Shown piece after piece: positions 27,606 through 35,948 of a DNA stretch of 64,000 nucleotides. The translations under genes were made by a program, and so were the position numbers. How positions within the stretch are numbered: the stretch's first letter is position 1; every line of letters begins with the position of its first letter. Location: positions 965,187 to 1,029,186 of the forward strand of contig NZ_KZ614147.1 in assembly GCF_002886185.1 (NCBI RefSeq), written 5' to 3'. Source of the DNA: Salipaludibacillus neizhouensis (GTDB lineage: Bacteria > Bacillota > Bacilli > Bacillales > Salisediminibacteriaceae). The notes under the pieces were generated by a model. The model saw nothing but the letters and a program-made list of their open reading frames with translations. It was not told the DNA's origin and ran no database searches.

Positions 27606-27853
27606 AAAGTAAGTCACCCCACATTTGTCATTAGCCTTTAAATGAGATCATACACGAAAACCTGGTCATCTAATCTATCCCGCGTCAAAACCCACGACTG
27701 ATAGTAAAATATATTTCTTCAAACTTCACATACCTCCATTATTTCCTTTATAATTAAAAGTACAGTTCTTCCTTTTCTAGGGAAGGCTTTGAATCAACTA
27801 TTGACACCATGAGGATCATTCCTATAGATACTTGGAAATGAGGAGATATACTT

Positions 27854-28705
27854 ATGAGCAGAATTATTTTGTCGACAGAGAGTGGAGCAGATCTGCCACA
27901 CGATTTAGCCAGCAAACATGATGTCCAAGTCGTCCCAATGCACGTAATCATGGACGATCAAGATTATCTTGATGGTTCCTTGCCTGTACAAGATATTTAT
28001 GACTATTATGATCGCACGAAAAAAATACCGACCACTACATCAACGAATGCCTATGAATATCATGACTTTTTCGCAGAGATCAAAGCGGATTTTCCGGATT
28101 GCATTATAATTCACATTGGTTACACATCAAAAGCATCCTCGTCCTTTCAAAATGCAGTTCTGGCTTCCGAGGATTTTGAGGATCTCTTTCTAATAGACGC
28201 GTTGAACGTGACAGGGGGACTAATGGTAGTGGTGATGTATGCCGTTTCCGTATTGGAGAATGATCCTGGGATTGAACCCGCTCATTTAATTAAAAAAATT
28301 GAATCCATCGTTCCAAAAGCAAGACTCGCTTTCGTTCCGGGCAAGCTGGATTTTTTGAGAGCAGGTGGTCGTGTAAGTAATGCGGCCTATCTTGGAGGAG
28401 CTTTGTTAAAAATAAAGCCACTTATAGAATTAATTGACGGAAACCTCGTTTCAACCAAAAAGTATCGAGGGAAAATGAACCGCGTCGCCGAAAAATTGCT
28501 GTCAGATTTTCTAAACAAATACGATATCGACCGGGAACAACTGTATTTTCAATATTCCATCGGTCTTGATGAAAGTATCAAGGAGCGAATGGATGACATC
28601 GCAAAGGAAGCCGGCTTCAAAAATGTTAAATGGATTCAAGCCGGCGCGATGATCTCCACCCATGCCGGCCCCGGCGGCTTCGGCGTCGCAGGCTTGGAAG
28701 CATAG
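27854..28705 (+). CDS. DegV-family fatty-acid-binding protein
   Basis: 283 residues of the two-domain DegV/FakB fold. N-terminal ILSTESGADLP, the PTTTSTNAYEY loop that binds the fatty-acid carboxylate, HIGYTSKASSSFQNA, then FVPGKLDFLRAGGRVSNAAYL and C-terminal GPGGFGVAG. These proteins present fatty acids to a FakA-type kinase for phosphorylation. FakA is not in this window. GAGGAGATA precedes the ATG. The TAG stop overlaps a REP half site. Confidence 0.9.
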   Translation: MSRIILSTESGADLPHDLASKHDVQVVPMHVIMDDQDYLDGSLPVQDIYDYYDRTKKIPTTTSTNAYEYHDFFAEIKADFPDCIIIHIGYTSKASSSFQNAVLASEDFEDLFLIDALNVTGGLMVVVMYAVSVLENDPGIEPAHLIKKIESIVPKARLAFVPGKLDFLRAGGRVSNAAYLGGALLKIKPLIELIDGNLVSTKKYRGKMNRVAEKLLSDFLNKYDIDREQLYFQYSIGLDESIKERMDDIAKEAGFKNVKWIQAGAMISTHAGPGGFGVAGLEA

Positions 28706-28722
28706 GGACGTTTCTCTGCTTC
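28703..28722 (+). repeat. REP half site 7
   Basis: TAGGGACGTTTCTCTGCTTC (one change, GGTT to GTTT), sharing its TAG with the DegV stop codon. Confidence 0.8.
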
Positions 28723-28779
28723 ATTTTAGATTCAGAGAGACTTTCGCGATTATACGTTTATTTTAGTAGATAATTGGAT

Positions 28780-28914
28780 ATGGAATATTCAGGGGCAACT
28801 AAATTTGGGGAGACTTTAGATGCGATGTTGCTTGGTAGAGCAAAAGATGATCGTTTTCTAATCATTGATCCTTCCAAAGTTACCTGGGCACGTAACACAA
28901 GCTTTCTACGATAA
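28780..28914 (+). other. Possible gene fragment (44 codons)
   Basis: An open frame reads MEYSGATKFGETLDAMLLGR and continues to DPSKVTWARNTSFLR before a stop. The composition is protein-like, but there is no ribosome site and no recognised match, so this may be a remnant of a displaced gene. The surrounding 28723-29028 otherwise looks empty. Confidence 0.25.
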
Positions 28915-29043
28915 GTATAAGCTCGTTTGATATTCATTAAGCTACGCTGATCATCTTTGGGTGTGGTATTATTATAGTAACTATCGTTGCATTTAAGGAT
29001 TTAAAATTATTTAGAGTTCTCACAACAAAAGGGAGTGTTGGAC

Positions 29044-29232
29044 ATGTTTAAGATATTAAAAAAATTAATGAGCAGTCGGGGCAGCAGCAGTGGAAGAAAG
29101 CACCGGTCGTATAGTTCAAGTGATCGTCATTATCGCGGACGCGGAAGACAATACAGCAGCAGTGATCGACGCAGATCTTCTTCCCACGGAAGTCACCGTT
29201 ATAAAAGAAAAGGGTATGGGAGCAGCAGTTAA
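29044..29232 (+). CDS. Ser/Arg-rich mini-protein convergent with a protein kinase
   Basis: 62 residues. After FKILKKLMSS nearly everything is Ser, Arg, Lys, Tyr, Gly or His, including two repeats of YSSSDR (residues about 24 and 38) and a GSSS end. This low-complexity SR/CotG-like sequence is extremely basic and would be an ideal phosphorylation or DNA/RNA/coat-binding substrate. GGGAGTG lies before ATG 29044. Its stop codon overlaps by 3 nt the stop of the convergent Hanks-type kinase gene. Function inferred from composition and neighbour only. Confidence 0.65.
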   Translation: MFKILKKLMSSRGSSSGRKHRSYSSSDRHYRGRGRQYSSSDRRRSSSHGSHRYKRKGYGSSS

Positions 29233-30044
29233 TGCTTGTTGCTATGCAATTGAGCAATAGCTTGCGTGACATCTTCCATGATCTCAGTAATGTTCCAATA
29301 AGGTTTTTCCATACGAAGTAATCGCTTTAAAAGGTGAGACGTTTTTGGATGCAGGGTTAATTCCTCGGTCCAAGGACGTCCTTTTTTTATCCCGGAATCA
29401 TAATTAGAATAGAGTAAAAAAAGCAATAAGTCCCCTAAGTCATAAAAGTCCTCTCTTAGAAGTGCGAGCTTTGTCTCATTTGCCTTCGGATCAGATTGGT
29501 CAGACGCACTCTTCCATTGCTTGGCTAAGCCAAAGTCAATAATAGCGGGCTTGGAAGCGTCCTGCAGGATGACATTAGGGATTCGAATATCTCCGTGTAC
29601 GATTCCCGATGAATGGATACTTGCTAGAATTTGCATCAATTCATGGATTAATAGTAAGGACTCCTTTTCGGAAAACCGTTGTTTTTTGAGAAAAAGCACA
29701 TCTTCCAGGTTTATTCCCTCCATATATTCCATCGCAATAAACAGGGTATTCTCAAAAATAAAAGAGTCATATAATGTCGGAATGTTCGTCTCGTTTAATT
29801 GTGCTAGAAGGGTTGTTTCTTGTTTAAATTGTTCTTGGATGACTTTTTTGCGTTTGCTTTTTGTCATCTGTTTTACGACACAAATGCGATTGGTAGTTAG
29901 ATCTTTACATAGATAAGTCGTCCCATAGCTTCCAACCCCAAGCAACGATTGAACTCTATAGGAATGACGGATGACCGCATGACGCTTATAGTGGCGATCG
30001 ATACATAGCCGAAATAGTCGTTTGAAAAATTTAAGTATAATCAC
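29229..30044 (-). CDS. Hanks-type Ser/Thr protein kinase
   Basis: About 271 residues, almost all kinase domain. Visible are the glycine loop LLGVGSYGTTYLCKD, the ATP Lys in VVKQ, the catalytic loop HGDIRIPNVIL (HGD in place of HRD) and the metal motif DFGLAKQ. No membrane helix or PASTA domain follows, so it is a small soluble kinase like YbdM/YrzF-type Bacillus kinases. The start is uncertain: GTG 30044 (MIILKFF) is preferred after a G-rich purine tract, and GTG 30059 is also open. It is convergent with the SR-rich mini-protein, a likely candidate substrate. Confidence 0.82.
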   Translation of the reverse strand: MIILKFFKRLFRLCIDRHYKRHAVIRHSYRVQSLLGVGSYGTTYLCKDLTTNRICVVKQMTKSKRKKVIQEQFKQETTLLAQLNETNIPTLYDSFIFENTLFIAMEYMEGINLEDVLFLKKQRFSEKESLLLIHELMQILASIHSSGIVHGDIRIPNVILQDASKPAIIDFGLAKQWKSASDQSDPKANETKLALLREDFYDLGDLLLFLLYSNYDSGIKKGRPWTEELTLHPKTSHLLKRLLRMEKPYWNITEIMEDVTQAIAQLHSNKH

Positions 30045-30097
30045 CTGACCACCCCCCACCCTTCCTTAGCCTTATCCCATTATACCATCGGAAGCGC

Positions 30098-30116
30098 AGG
30101 GACGGTTCTCTGCTTC
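30098..30116 (+). repeat. REP half site 8
   Basis: AGGGACGGTTCTCTGCTTC upstream of the minus-strand kinase gene, pointing away from it. The remainder of 30117-30363 holds only AT-rich DNA before galU. Confidence 0.85.
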
Positions 30117-30363
30117 ATTTTGTTAAGGGGACCGTGAGTACATAAATTTACGAAATTTAATTTTAAAAAACAGAGTATTATATCCTGTTATTTGGTAAAA
30201 TTAATATATTGATGGATAATAGTATTAACTCTTCTCAATCATGATAGACTGTGTGACTAATTTCACATGTTAATTGTTACAAAAACGAATACATATTAGT
30301 AATCAAGCGTGAAACTTCCTTTCTTCGGATATAAAAGGGAATGATTAATCATAGGGGGCACAA

Positions 30364-31263
30364 ATGATGAGAGTGAAAAAAGCAATTATTCCTGCTGCAG
30401 GACTAGGGACAAGGTTTTTGCCGGCAACGAAAGCACAACCGAAAGAAATGCTTCCTATTGTTGATAAACCAACGATTCAATACATCGTTGAAGAAGCGGT
30501 TGCATCTGGAATTGAAGACATTATTATTATAAGTGGTCGCGGGAAGCGTGCGATTGAGGATCACTTTGATAAGTCTTATGAACTGGAAGAAACGTTATTG
30601 AAAAAAGAAAAAATGGAGCTGCTAGCGGAAGTACAAGGTATATCCAATATGGCAAATATTCATTATATCCGTCAAAAAGAACCTCGGGGACTTGGACATG
30701 CTATTGGTTGCGCCAAGCACTTCATTGGTGACGAACCTTTCGCTGTATTACTTGGAGATGATATTGTTCAGTCTGAAACTCCTTGTTTAAAGCAGCTTAT
30801 CGATGTATTTGACCGGTACAATTCTTCCGTTGTCGGGGTGCAACCCGTTTCTGATGAAGATGTTTCTAAGTACGGAATCGTATCACCAAAGTCAACAGAG
30901 GTTGAAAAGGGTGTTATTCATGTGAAGGACTTGGTTGAGAAACCAAAGCAGGAAGATTCTCCTTCTAATTTTGCGATTATGGGCCGTTACGTGTTGCGTC
31001 CGGAAATTTTTCGGATTCTGGATGAGTTGGAACCGGGAGCGGGAAATGAAATTCAATTAACGGATGCCATTAAGAAACTGAATGAAGAGCAAGTTGTCTT
31101 GGCTTACGAGTTTTCCGGTGAGCGTTATGATGTTGGTGATAAGCTGGGATTTGTCAAAGCAACGATAGATTTCGCGTTGCAAAGAGAAGATTTGCAAAAA
31201 GACGTGCTCGATTATTTGAATCAAATAACAAAGAGTTATTTGGAAGAAGAAAAACTATCTTAA
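30364..31263 (+). CDS. galU: UTP-glucose-1-phosphate uridylyltransferase
   Basis: 299 residues making UDP-glucose for wall teichoic acid, glycolipid and exopolysaccharide synthesis. The nucleotide loop [38 protein letters not shown], the LGDD metal site and EKP segment are typical. AGGGGG lies upstream; ATG 30364 or the adjacent ATG 30367 may be used. galE at 42327-43340 is the next enzyme for UDP-galactose but is not linked. Confidence 0.95.
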   Translation: MMRVKKAIIPAAGLGTRFLPATKAQPKEMLPIVDKPTIQYIVEEAVASGIEDIIIISGRGKRAIEDHFDKSYELEETLLKKEKMELLAEVQGISNMANIHYIRQKEPRGLGHAIGCAKHFIGDEPFAVLLGDDIVQSETPCLKQLIDVFDRYNSSVVGVQPVSDEDVSKYGIVSPKSTEVEKGVIHVKDLVEKPKQEDSPSNFAIMGRYVLRPEIFRILDELEPGAGNEIQLTDAIKKLNEEQVVLAYEFSGERYDVGDKLGFVKATIDFALQREDLQKDVLDYLNQITKSYLEEEKLS

Positions 31264-31408
31264 GATAAGTGATGGCACCTTACTTTAAAACTGTGGCTGT
31301 ATGGGGCTATATTGGTGGTTGCGGATAAATTCGTAAAGTCATAAGATGCCAAAACTTCTGCGAAAAAGTGCTCCTGGGGAAAAATTAAATACCCATTCAT
31401 TAATCGCG

Positions 31409-31437
31409 GCAGATATCGATTTAGGTATCTGCTTTTT
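31409..31437 (+). terminator. Rho-independent terminator after galU
   Basis: GCAGATAT pairs with GTATCTGC (7-8 bp, 7-nt loop), followed by TTTTTC. The other DNA between galU and 31703 shows only a REP half site. Confidence 0.7.
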
Positions 31438-31553
31438 CTTGTACAGTCATATCAGGTAAACCTTAATAGATAGATATTTAAATGGCATATTGGGGTAATA
31501 GATTTAAATGATACCTAGATAATCCCAGAATCAGGGGAGAAGTCCGCACGACT

Positions 31554-31573
31554 GAAGCAGAGAACCGTCCCCT
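31554..31573 (-). repeat. REP half site 9 (reverse)
   Basis: GAAGCAGAGAACCGTCCCCT, the reverse complement of the REP core, about 130 bp upstream of the SGNH gene and facing it. The forward partner is at 32544. Confidence 0.85.
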
Positions 31574-31702
31574 GCATCCACCTTGCATTCTATGTCGGTA
31601 ATAGGCGATGAAAAGTAAGAAGGATTTGAAGGAATTTAACAAGGCCATCGGGAATTAGGATAGAGTGTATCTCGCGACTTTTTGGAAAGGTGGTTATCTT
31701 TT

Positions 31703-32545
31703 TTGAAGAACTTACTTTTTATTATGTTTATCTGTTTGAGCATCGCAACTACCCTCTTTGGTTATGTTCATTACAAAGATAAGTTAGCTAACATTGCAAC
31801 TGCTGCGAAAACAGAATCGAGCGTAGTAGTGATGTCAGATTTGGGGGAACCTGAAGAACAACCAACTGAGGTGGAGGAAATGGAGAGCGAGGTTGCATTT
31901 TCTTTAGAATATGAGGAGGAAGAAACCCCGGCTGAAATAGAAGGCATTTTAGGTGATTGGGTGGAAGAGAAAAACAAAGCTAACGAAATCCGACTCAGCT
32001 TTTTAGGTTCATCTTCATTAGTAAACGACGCCGGTGAAAAAGAAAGCTGGCCGTATCTCGTTTCGTCAGAACTGGAATCTCAACTCAATAATCAAGATAT
32101 TAGTTCGACCATCATAGACGTAGGTGTAACTCTCTCTATTGATGTTATCGATTCAGACTATGTAGACATGGTGATTGAGAGTAATCCAGACATCTTGTTT
32201 GTCGAACCCTTCATTCTGAATGATGTCAATGTGATTCAAATGGAAGATACGTTAAGCAATTTGAGAATCCTGTTATCAACAATTGAAAAAGATCTTCCTG
32301 ACACGAGTGTCATTCTCATGCCTGCAAACCCTCTTGCGGACGCAGATTATTATACAGAGAAAACAACAGAAGACCTCGCTAATTTTGCGGAAAAAGAAGG
32401 TTTTGATTACGCAAACCACTGGGAAAATTGGCCAGACACCGATGATCCTGAGAATCTAAAACAATATTTAGAAAACAGTAGACCCAACACAGCAGGCCAC
32501 CAACTCTGGGCCGACTATATCGTCGAGTATTTAACGAAGCAGTAG
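31703..32545 (+). CDS. Membrane-anchored or secreted SGNH/GDSL-type hydrolase-like protein
   Basis: About 280 residues. A hydrophobic N-terminus (LLFIMFICLSIATTLFGYV) serves as anchor or signal, followed by an acidic linker rich in Glu. The SGNH-like part runs from FLGSSSLVNDAG (block I Ser, GSS in place of GDS), then PDILFVEPFILND (block III region) and ends with NTAGHQLWADYI, whose His would be block V (DxxH-like). AAAGGTGG (31686-31693) fits TTG 31703 as start. Flanked by inverted REP half sites; the TAG stop lies in the downstream one. Confidence 0.75.
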   Translation: MKNLLFIMFICLSIATTLFGYVHYKDKLANIATAAKTESSVVVMSDLGEPEEQPTEVEEMESEVAFSLEYEEEETPAEIEGILGDWVEEKNKANEIRLSFLGSSSLVNDAGEKESWPYLVSSELESQLNNQDISSTIIDVGVTLSIDVIDSDYVDMVIESNPDILFVEPFILNDVNVIQMEDTLSNLRILLSTIEKDLPDTSVILMPANPLADADYYTEKTTEDLANFAEKEGFDYANHWENWPDTDDPENLKQYLENSRPNTAGHQLWADYIVEYLTKQ

Positions 32546-32562
32546 GGACGGTTCTGTGCTTC
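32544..32562 (+). repeat. REP half site 10
   Basis: AGGGACGGTTCTGTGCTTC, overlapping the TAG stop codon of the SGNH gene. Confidence 0.8.
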
Positions 32563-33383
32563 ATTGTTATTGACGGAGAATCGTGAATAAGTGAATGCTC
32601 ATTTTTTCGGAGATGACGTAGAGAATCTCTATTTTTCCAATGAACTCTGAGTGATATATTCGAAATGTACTTAGATATTAAGTACACTGGAGCGATCGAT
32701 GATTCGGCTGAAAAGTTCAGTGAAGCATTGTTAAATAAATTAAAAAGATAGCTATTGTTCCCTGCAAAAGTTCATTTTAAATTTTTGCAGGAAACATTAC
32801 TATTTTAATGGTGAAAAATTGACTGAATTAGTATATGATAGATTTATTAAACGCGATTCTGTATTTTATTCAAATTGAGTTTTTCCTGATTAGGTAGAGG
32901 ATAATCTACTCATACATCCTGCCGCGAATAATTATGATCATTAGGAAATCAGATTTATTTATAGCAATAGCCATCGTTGTTTATCCATCGAACGATCTTC
33001 GAAGAAATACCAAAACTCCTGTGACCTTCTTTTTTCATCGCGTCATCAAACTTCCCGAAACCCTTTTATTACCCCAAAAAGTTTACCAATCAAATTTTTC
33101 TGACTTCAACCATCCCTGCAATTTAAAAACTTAAAAATCTACTAGTTCACCAATTAAACATGATCTCCTTGATATTTCGCCCCCCTTTTTATACCCCTTT
33201 GTTCCATAAAAAACCAGCACACATATTGGAGGAATGAAACGTGTCAGTAAGATTCATCAGAACATGCGTGAATATATTGAGCATAATCCCTGTCCCAATC
33301 GAAGAATGTATCGTAAATCTGCTAAAGACCATCCCCTATTTTATTATGCTGTTCCAGAATCACTTTAATTGGTTAATTCCCAA
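32563..33383. other. Non-coding stretch, about 820 bp
   Basis: AT-rich DNA with no recognised gene. A ribosome-site-like GGAGGAATGAAACGTG at 33227-33243 precedes two short overlapping frames (from ATG 33234, 44 codons, including EYIEHNPCPNRRMYRK; and from GTG 33241). Neither resembles a known protein. They might be remnants. Confidence 0.4.
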
Positions 33384-33405
33384 AGGAAGCAAGAGAACCG
33401 TCCCT
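33384..33405 (-). repeat. REP half site 11 (reverse), 5' flank of the RAYT gene
   Basis: GGAAGCAAGAGAACCGTCCC, with one extra A relative to the core, 20 bp before the RAYT start and facing it. Confidence 0.85.
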
Positions 33406-33424
33406 ATGTTTGGAGGTGATGAGC

Positions 33425-34205
33425 ATGCCTCGTGGAGCTAGGGTGAAGAGTAGGAGTAGGGTGTATCATGTGATGTTGAGGGGGGCTAACAAACAGGAAA
33501 TTTTTCATGACGATGAAGATTGCATGACATTTCTGGAGACTGTTGAAAAATACAAAATAAAATCAGAGATGGAAGTTTTCGCATGGTGTTTGATGAATAA
33601 CCATGTACATCTTCTCTTAAAGGAGGAATGAAGATATTTCTACGACGATGAAGCGAATCGGAGTGAGTTTTGTCTGGTATTATAATTTGAAGTACAAAAC
33701 TACCGGACATCTTTTTCAGGACAGGTTCAAAAGTGAAAATGTGGAAACGTATATGTATTTGCTGAGGGTAATTAGATATATCCACCAAAACCCTGTAAAA
33801 GCTGGGATAGCAAAGAGTGTTGATGAATGGCGATGGAGCAGTTGCTCTGGTTATTACGGTCAAAAAGTGAGTTTTTCAAGATTTATGTTGGATGATGATG
33901 TGATTTTGAGAATGTTTTCCGATGATGCCGCTGTCGCAAAAATGAAGTTTAAAGAATTTAACGAGAAAACGAATGATGATGAATGCCTTGATGATCGAGT
34001 AACGGAAAGAAAAAGGTTTACAGATGAAGAAGCGCGAATGGAAATCAAAAAGATTCTTGGCGAGGTTGAGATCGCACAAGTAAAAAGTCTCCCTAAGTTA
34101 AAAAGAGACATCGTATTACGAGAAACAAAAGAAGTCGAAGGAATATCCCAACGTCAAGCAGCAAGAATATTTGGCGTCTCCGCAAACCTGGTGTTTAGAG
34201 CTTAG
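33425..34205 (+). pseudogene. REP-associated tyrosine transposase (RAYT, Y1_Tnp), frameshifted
   Basis: MPRGARVKSRSRVYHVMLRG, the HUH motif MNNHVHLLL, then after a shift LKYKTTGHLFQDRFKSE and the tyrosine helix RYIHQNPVKAG: the signatures of RAYT single-strand nucleases. The first frame stops at 33629-33631 right after HLLLKEE. The coding sense continues from 33627 in the +1 frame (NEDISTTMKRIG), consistent with a loss of two bases (or gain of one) near 33626. The C-terminus (EVEGISQRQAARIFGVS) is a helix-turn-helix. GGAGGTGAT supports ATG 33425. Flanked by inverted REP half sites at 33384 and 34214. Confidence 0.85.
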
Positions 34206-34213
34206 GTAGAGCT

Positions 34214-34232
34214 TAGGGACGGTTCTCTGCAT
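34214..34232 (+). repeat. REP half site 12, 3' flank of the RAYT gene
   Basis: TTAGGGACGGTTCTCTGC, then ATC, 8 nt past the RAYT stop and inverted relative to site 11. Confidence 0.85.
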
Positions 34233-34523
34233 CGTTATATTCCATTCAACGTAGTTTTCATGAGAGGAACATCTGATAATTATACCCATTCGAATGTGAG
34301 CTACTCGATTCTTTACAGACTGGGGCTTTCTGCATATAGTTTTATAACGCAGGGGCTTAGAATAATTAATCAAATAATAAAGTCAGGCCAATGTAAGAAA
34401 AATAAAACTTCTCACATCAACCTGACTAGCAAATTTGTTTTATAAAACTGTTTTAAGATATATTTAACTTTTTACAGGTGAAACCATATTCCAATACAGC
34501 AAAAATCAGCGCAGAAGAGCCAT

Positions 34524-34673
34524 CTAAGACAGTTTGATTTTCAAAATTCTTTCTTGATGATAAATAACCTTTTTTATTAATTGGCTTCTCTTTTCAGTTT
34601 CATTTTCACCGCATCGATTATAACGGTACATATAGTAACTGCCAAAAAAATCATTCCATATTATTTTCATCAT
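34524..34673 (-). CDS. Possible small membrane-protein gene, perhaps frameshifted in a T run
   Basis: TAGGAGG with 7-nt spacing precedes ATGATG at 34673 on the minus strand. The intact frame gives MMKIIWNDFFGSYYMYRY and on to 49 residues. If the run of seven T's (complement of 34643-34649) had six, the frame would instead read MMKIIWNDFLAVTICTVI followed by IDAVKMKLKREAN, a neat 31-residue single-helix protein with a basic tail. The second reading looks more natural. No homologue is recognised. The rest of 34233-34948 is empty as far as I can see. Confidence 0.35.
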   Translation of the reverse strand: MMKIIWNDFFGSYYMYRYNRCGENETEKRSQLIKKVIYHQERILKIKLS

Positions 34674-34948
34674 CCTAATACCTCCTATTTTACTTTCGCA
34701 GAGAGGTGAAAGTTGGTAGCTGGCTGGCATAGTGAAAAACTTTAGCCCCTAAGCTTTGCGTCATCACTTTTCAGTAATTTTGCCCTTTATAATCATTATT
34801 TATGCTTTCCCCGAATACATTCCATTCAAACTTCTTCATTTGCAAAGCCACCTGTTTCTCCTATATAAAAAATATGTATATAATAGAAATAGATATGTGT
34901 TCGTTCTTCTCTGCCGGGAAAACTCTCAAAAGCTTAAACTAGATTTAA

Positions 34949-34971
34949 AAGGAAGCAGAGAACCGTCCCCA
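34949..34971 (-). repeat. REP half site 13 (reverse)
   Basis: AAGGAAGCAGAGAACCGTCC, about 36 bp upstream of the GNAT gene, facing it. Confidence 0.85.
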
Positions 34972-35006
34972 TGTCCCCACCCAATTTGTGAAAGAAGGCA
35001 CTAACC

Positions 35007-35879
35007 ATGACTAAGATGATTCGTTTATTAACCAAGGAAGATTACTACCTTTTTGAGGCGATGGATACTGGTTTGGAAAATGATTATATTAAACTATTTT
35101 TTTCTCGCCTAACGACCGCTAATAACTGTTTGTACGGACTATTTTTTGAGGGAAATCTGGCATGCGTAGGGGGTTTTACTGTTTACGCAAATCGTTATGC
35201 GATGCTTGGACGATTACGAAGCGATCGTCGTTACAGGGGAAGGTCATTTGCAACAGAAATGATGGCTTTTTTGCGGAAAAAAGCGCTTGAAATGAGCGGC
35301 ATTAAATGGGTCGGCGCGAACACCGAAGAACACAATAAACCTGCCCGTCGCGTGCTCGAAAAAATAGGGTTAACACCCCATGACGCAATGTATGTTGCCA
35401 CTTCAAAAGACATTTCTGAGCTAGAAACAGGTGTCGGCACCTGGCAACCGATTCAATCGATCACACGCAAAAAAGAATGGCTTCACAAAGAATACGTCAA
35501 GAAAACCAAACTATTCCCGTATGAATGTTATTATCCTTTTCCAGCTTCCGAAGAGTTATTTCAAGAAGAAATACTCTATAAATGGACTTTCTATGAAAAC
35601 GCAGAAAAAACCCGCTTTGTTATTACAAAGCACGATCAAAAGGAAACTCATTATCTGCATGTCGTGTACCCTTGGAGTGATTTCTCTTCACAAGAAGGAC
35701 TGTGGGAGACCATCGCACATGCGCACCGCCAATTAACTGCTCAAACGGGCGAGAATACATACATCTGGATGGATTTAACGAAGGAAGAAGTCCAAGCACT
35801 GCCACCAAACCACCCATTCGAATTCCCATCCCTCTGGACCCTGTACGGGGAAGCGAAGGGACGGTTCTCTGCTTCATAA
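35007..35879 (+). CDS. GNAT-family N-acetyltransferase, C-terminus supplied by a REP
   Basis: 290 residues. The acetyl-CoA loop is visible at LRSDRRYRGRSFATEMMAFL (about 72-91), and EHNKPARRVLEKIGL is the usual GNAT beta5-alpha4 segment. A second domain of about 150 residues follows. The last residues, EAKGRFSAS and the stop, are encoded by a REP half site (35856-35876), so the original 3' end has been replaced. Acyl acceptor unknown. Flanked by inverted REPs at 34949 and 35856. Confidence 0.8.
   Translation: MTKMIRLLTKEDYYLFEAMDTGLENDYIKLFFSRLTTANNCLYGLFFEGNLACVGGFTVYANRYAMLGRLRSDRRYRGRSFATEMMAFLRKKALEMSGIKWVGANTEEHNKPARRVLEKIGLTPHDAMYVATSKDISELETGVGTWQPIQSITRKKEWLHKEYVKKTKLFPYECYYPFPASEELFQEEILYKWTFYENAEKTRFVITKHDQKETHYLHVVYPWSDFSSQEGLWETIAHAHRQLTAQTGENTYIWMDLTKEEVQALPPNHPFEFPSLWTLYGEAKGRFSAS
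35856..35876 (+). repeat. REP half site 14, inside the GNAT reading frame
   Basis: AAGGGACGGTTCTCTGCTTC followed by ATAA: the TTCATAA end forms the last codons and stop of the GNAT gene. Confidence 0.85.
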
Positions 35880-35920
35880 CTTACTTCTCGTGATGGGACC
35901 GATAGCACCCTAACAAAAAA

Positions 35921-35942
35921 AAGGAAGCAGAGAACCGTCCCC
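35921..35942 (-). repeat. REP half site 15
   Basis: AAGGAAGCAGAGAACCGTCC; read on the minus strand it begins 6 nt after the stop of the thiZ-like gene, preserving the 'REP follows stop' orientation. Confidence 0.85.
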
Positions 35943-35948
35943 TATCTC

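Noticed and set aside
29044-29232. SR-rich frame as a mere shadow of the kinase gene
   Set aside because: It lies downstream of the kinase, overlapping only at the stop codons, and has its own ribosome site, so it was kept as a gene.
32934-33134. 66-codon frame in the intergenic stretch
   Set aside because: No ribosome site and erratic composition; looks like chance.
33234-33441. Short frames after GGAGGAATGAAACGTG (44 and 66 codons)
   Set aside because: Overlapping alternatives, no recognisable protein; the longer one runs through a REP half site into the RAYT start.
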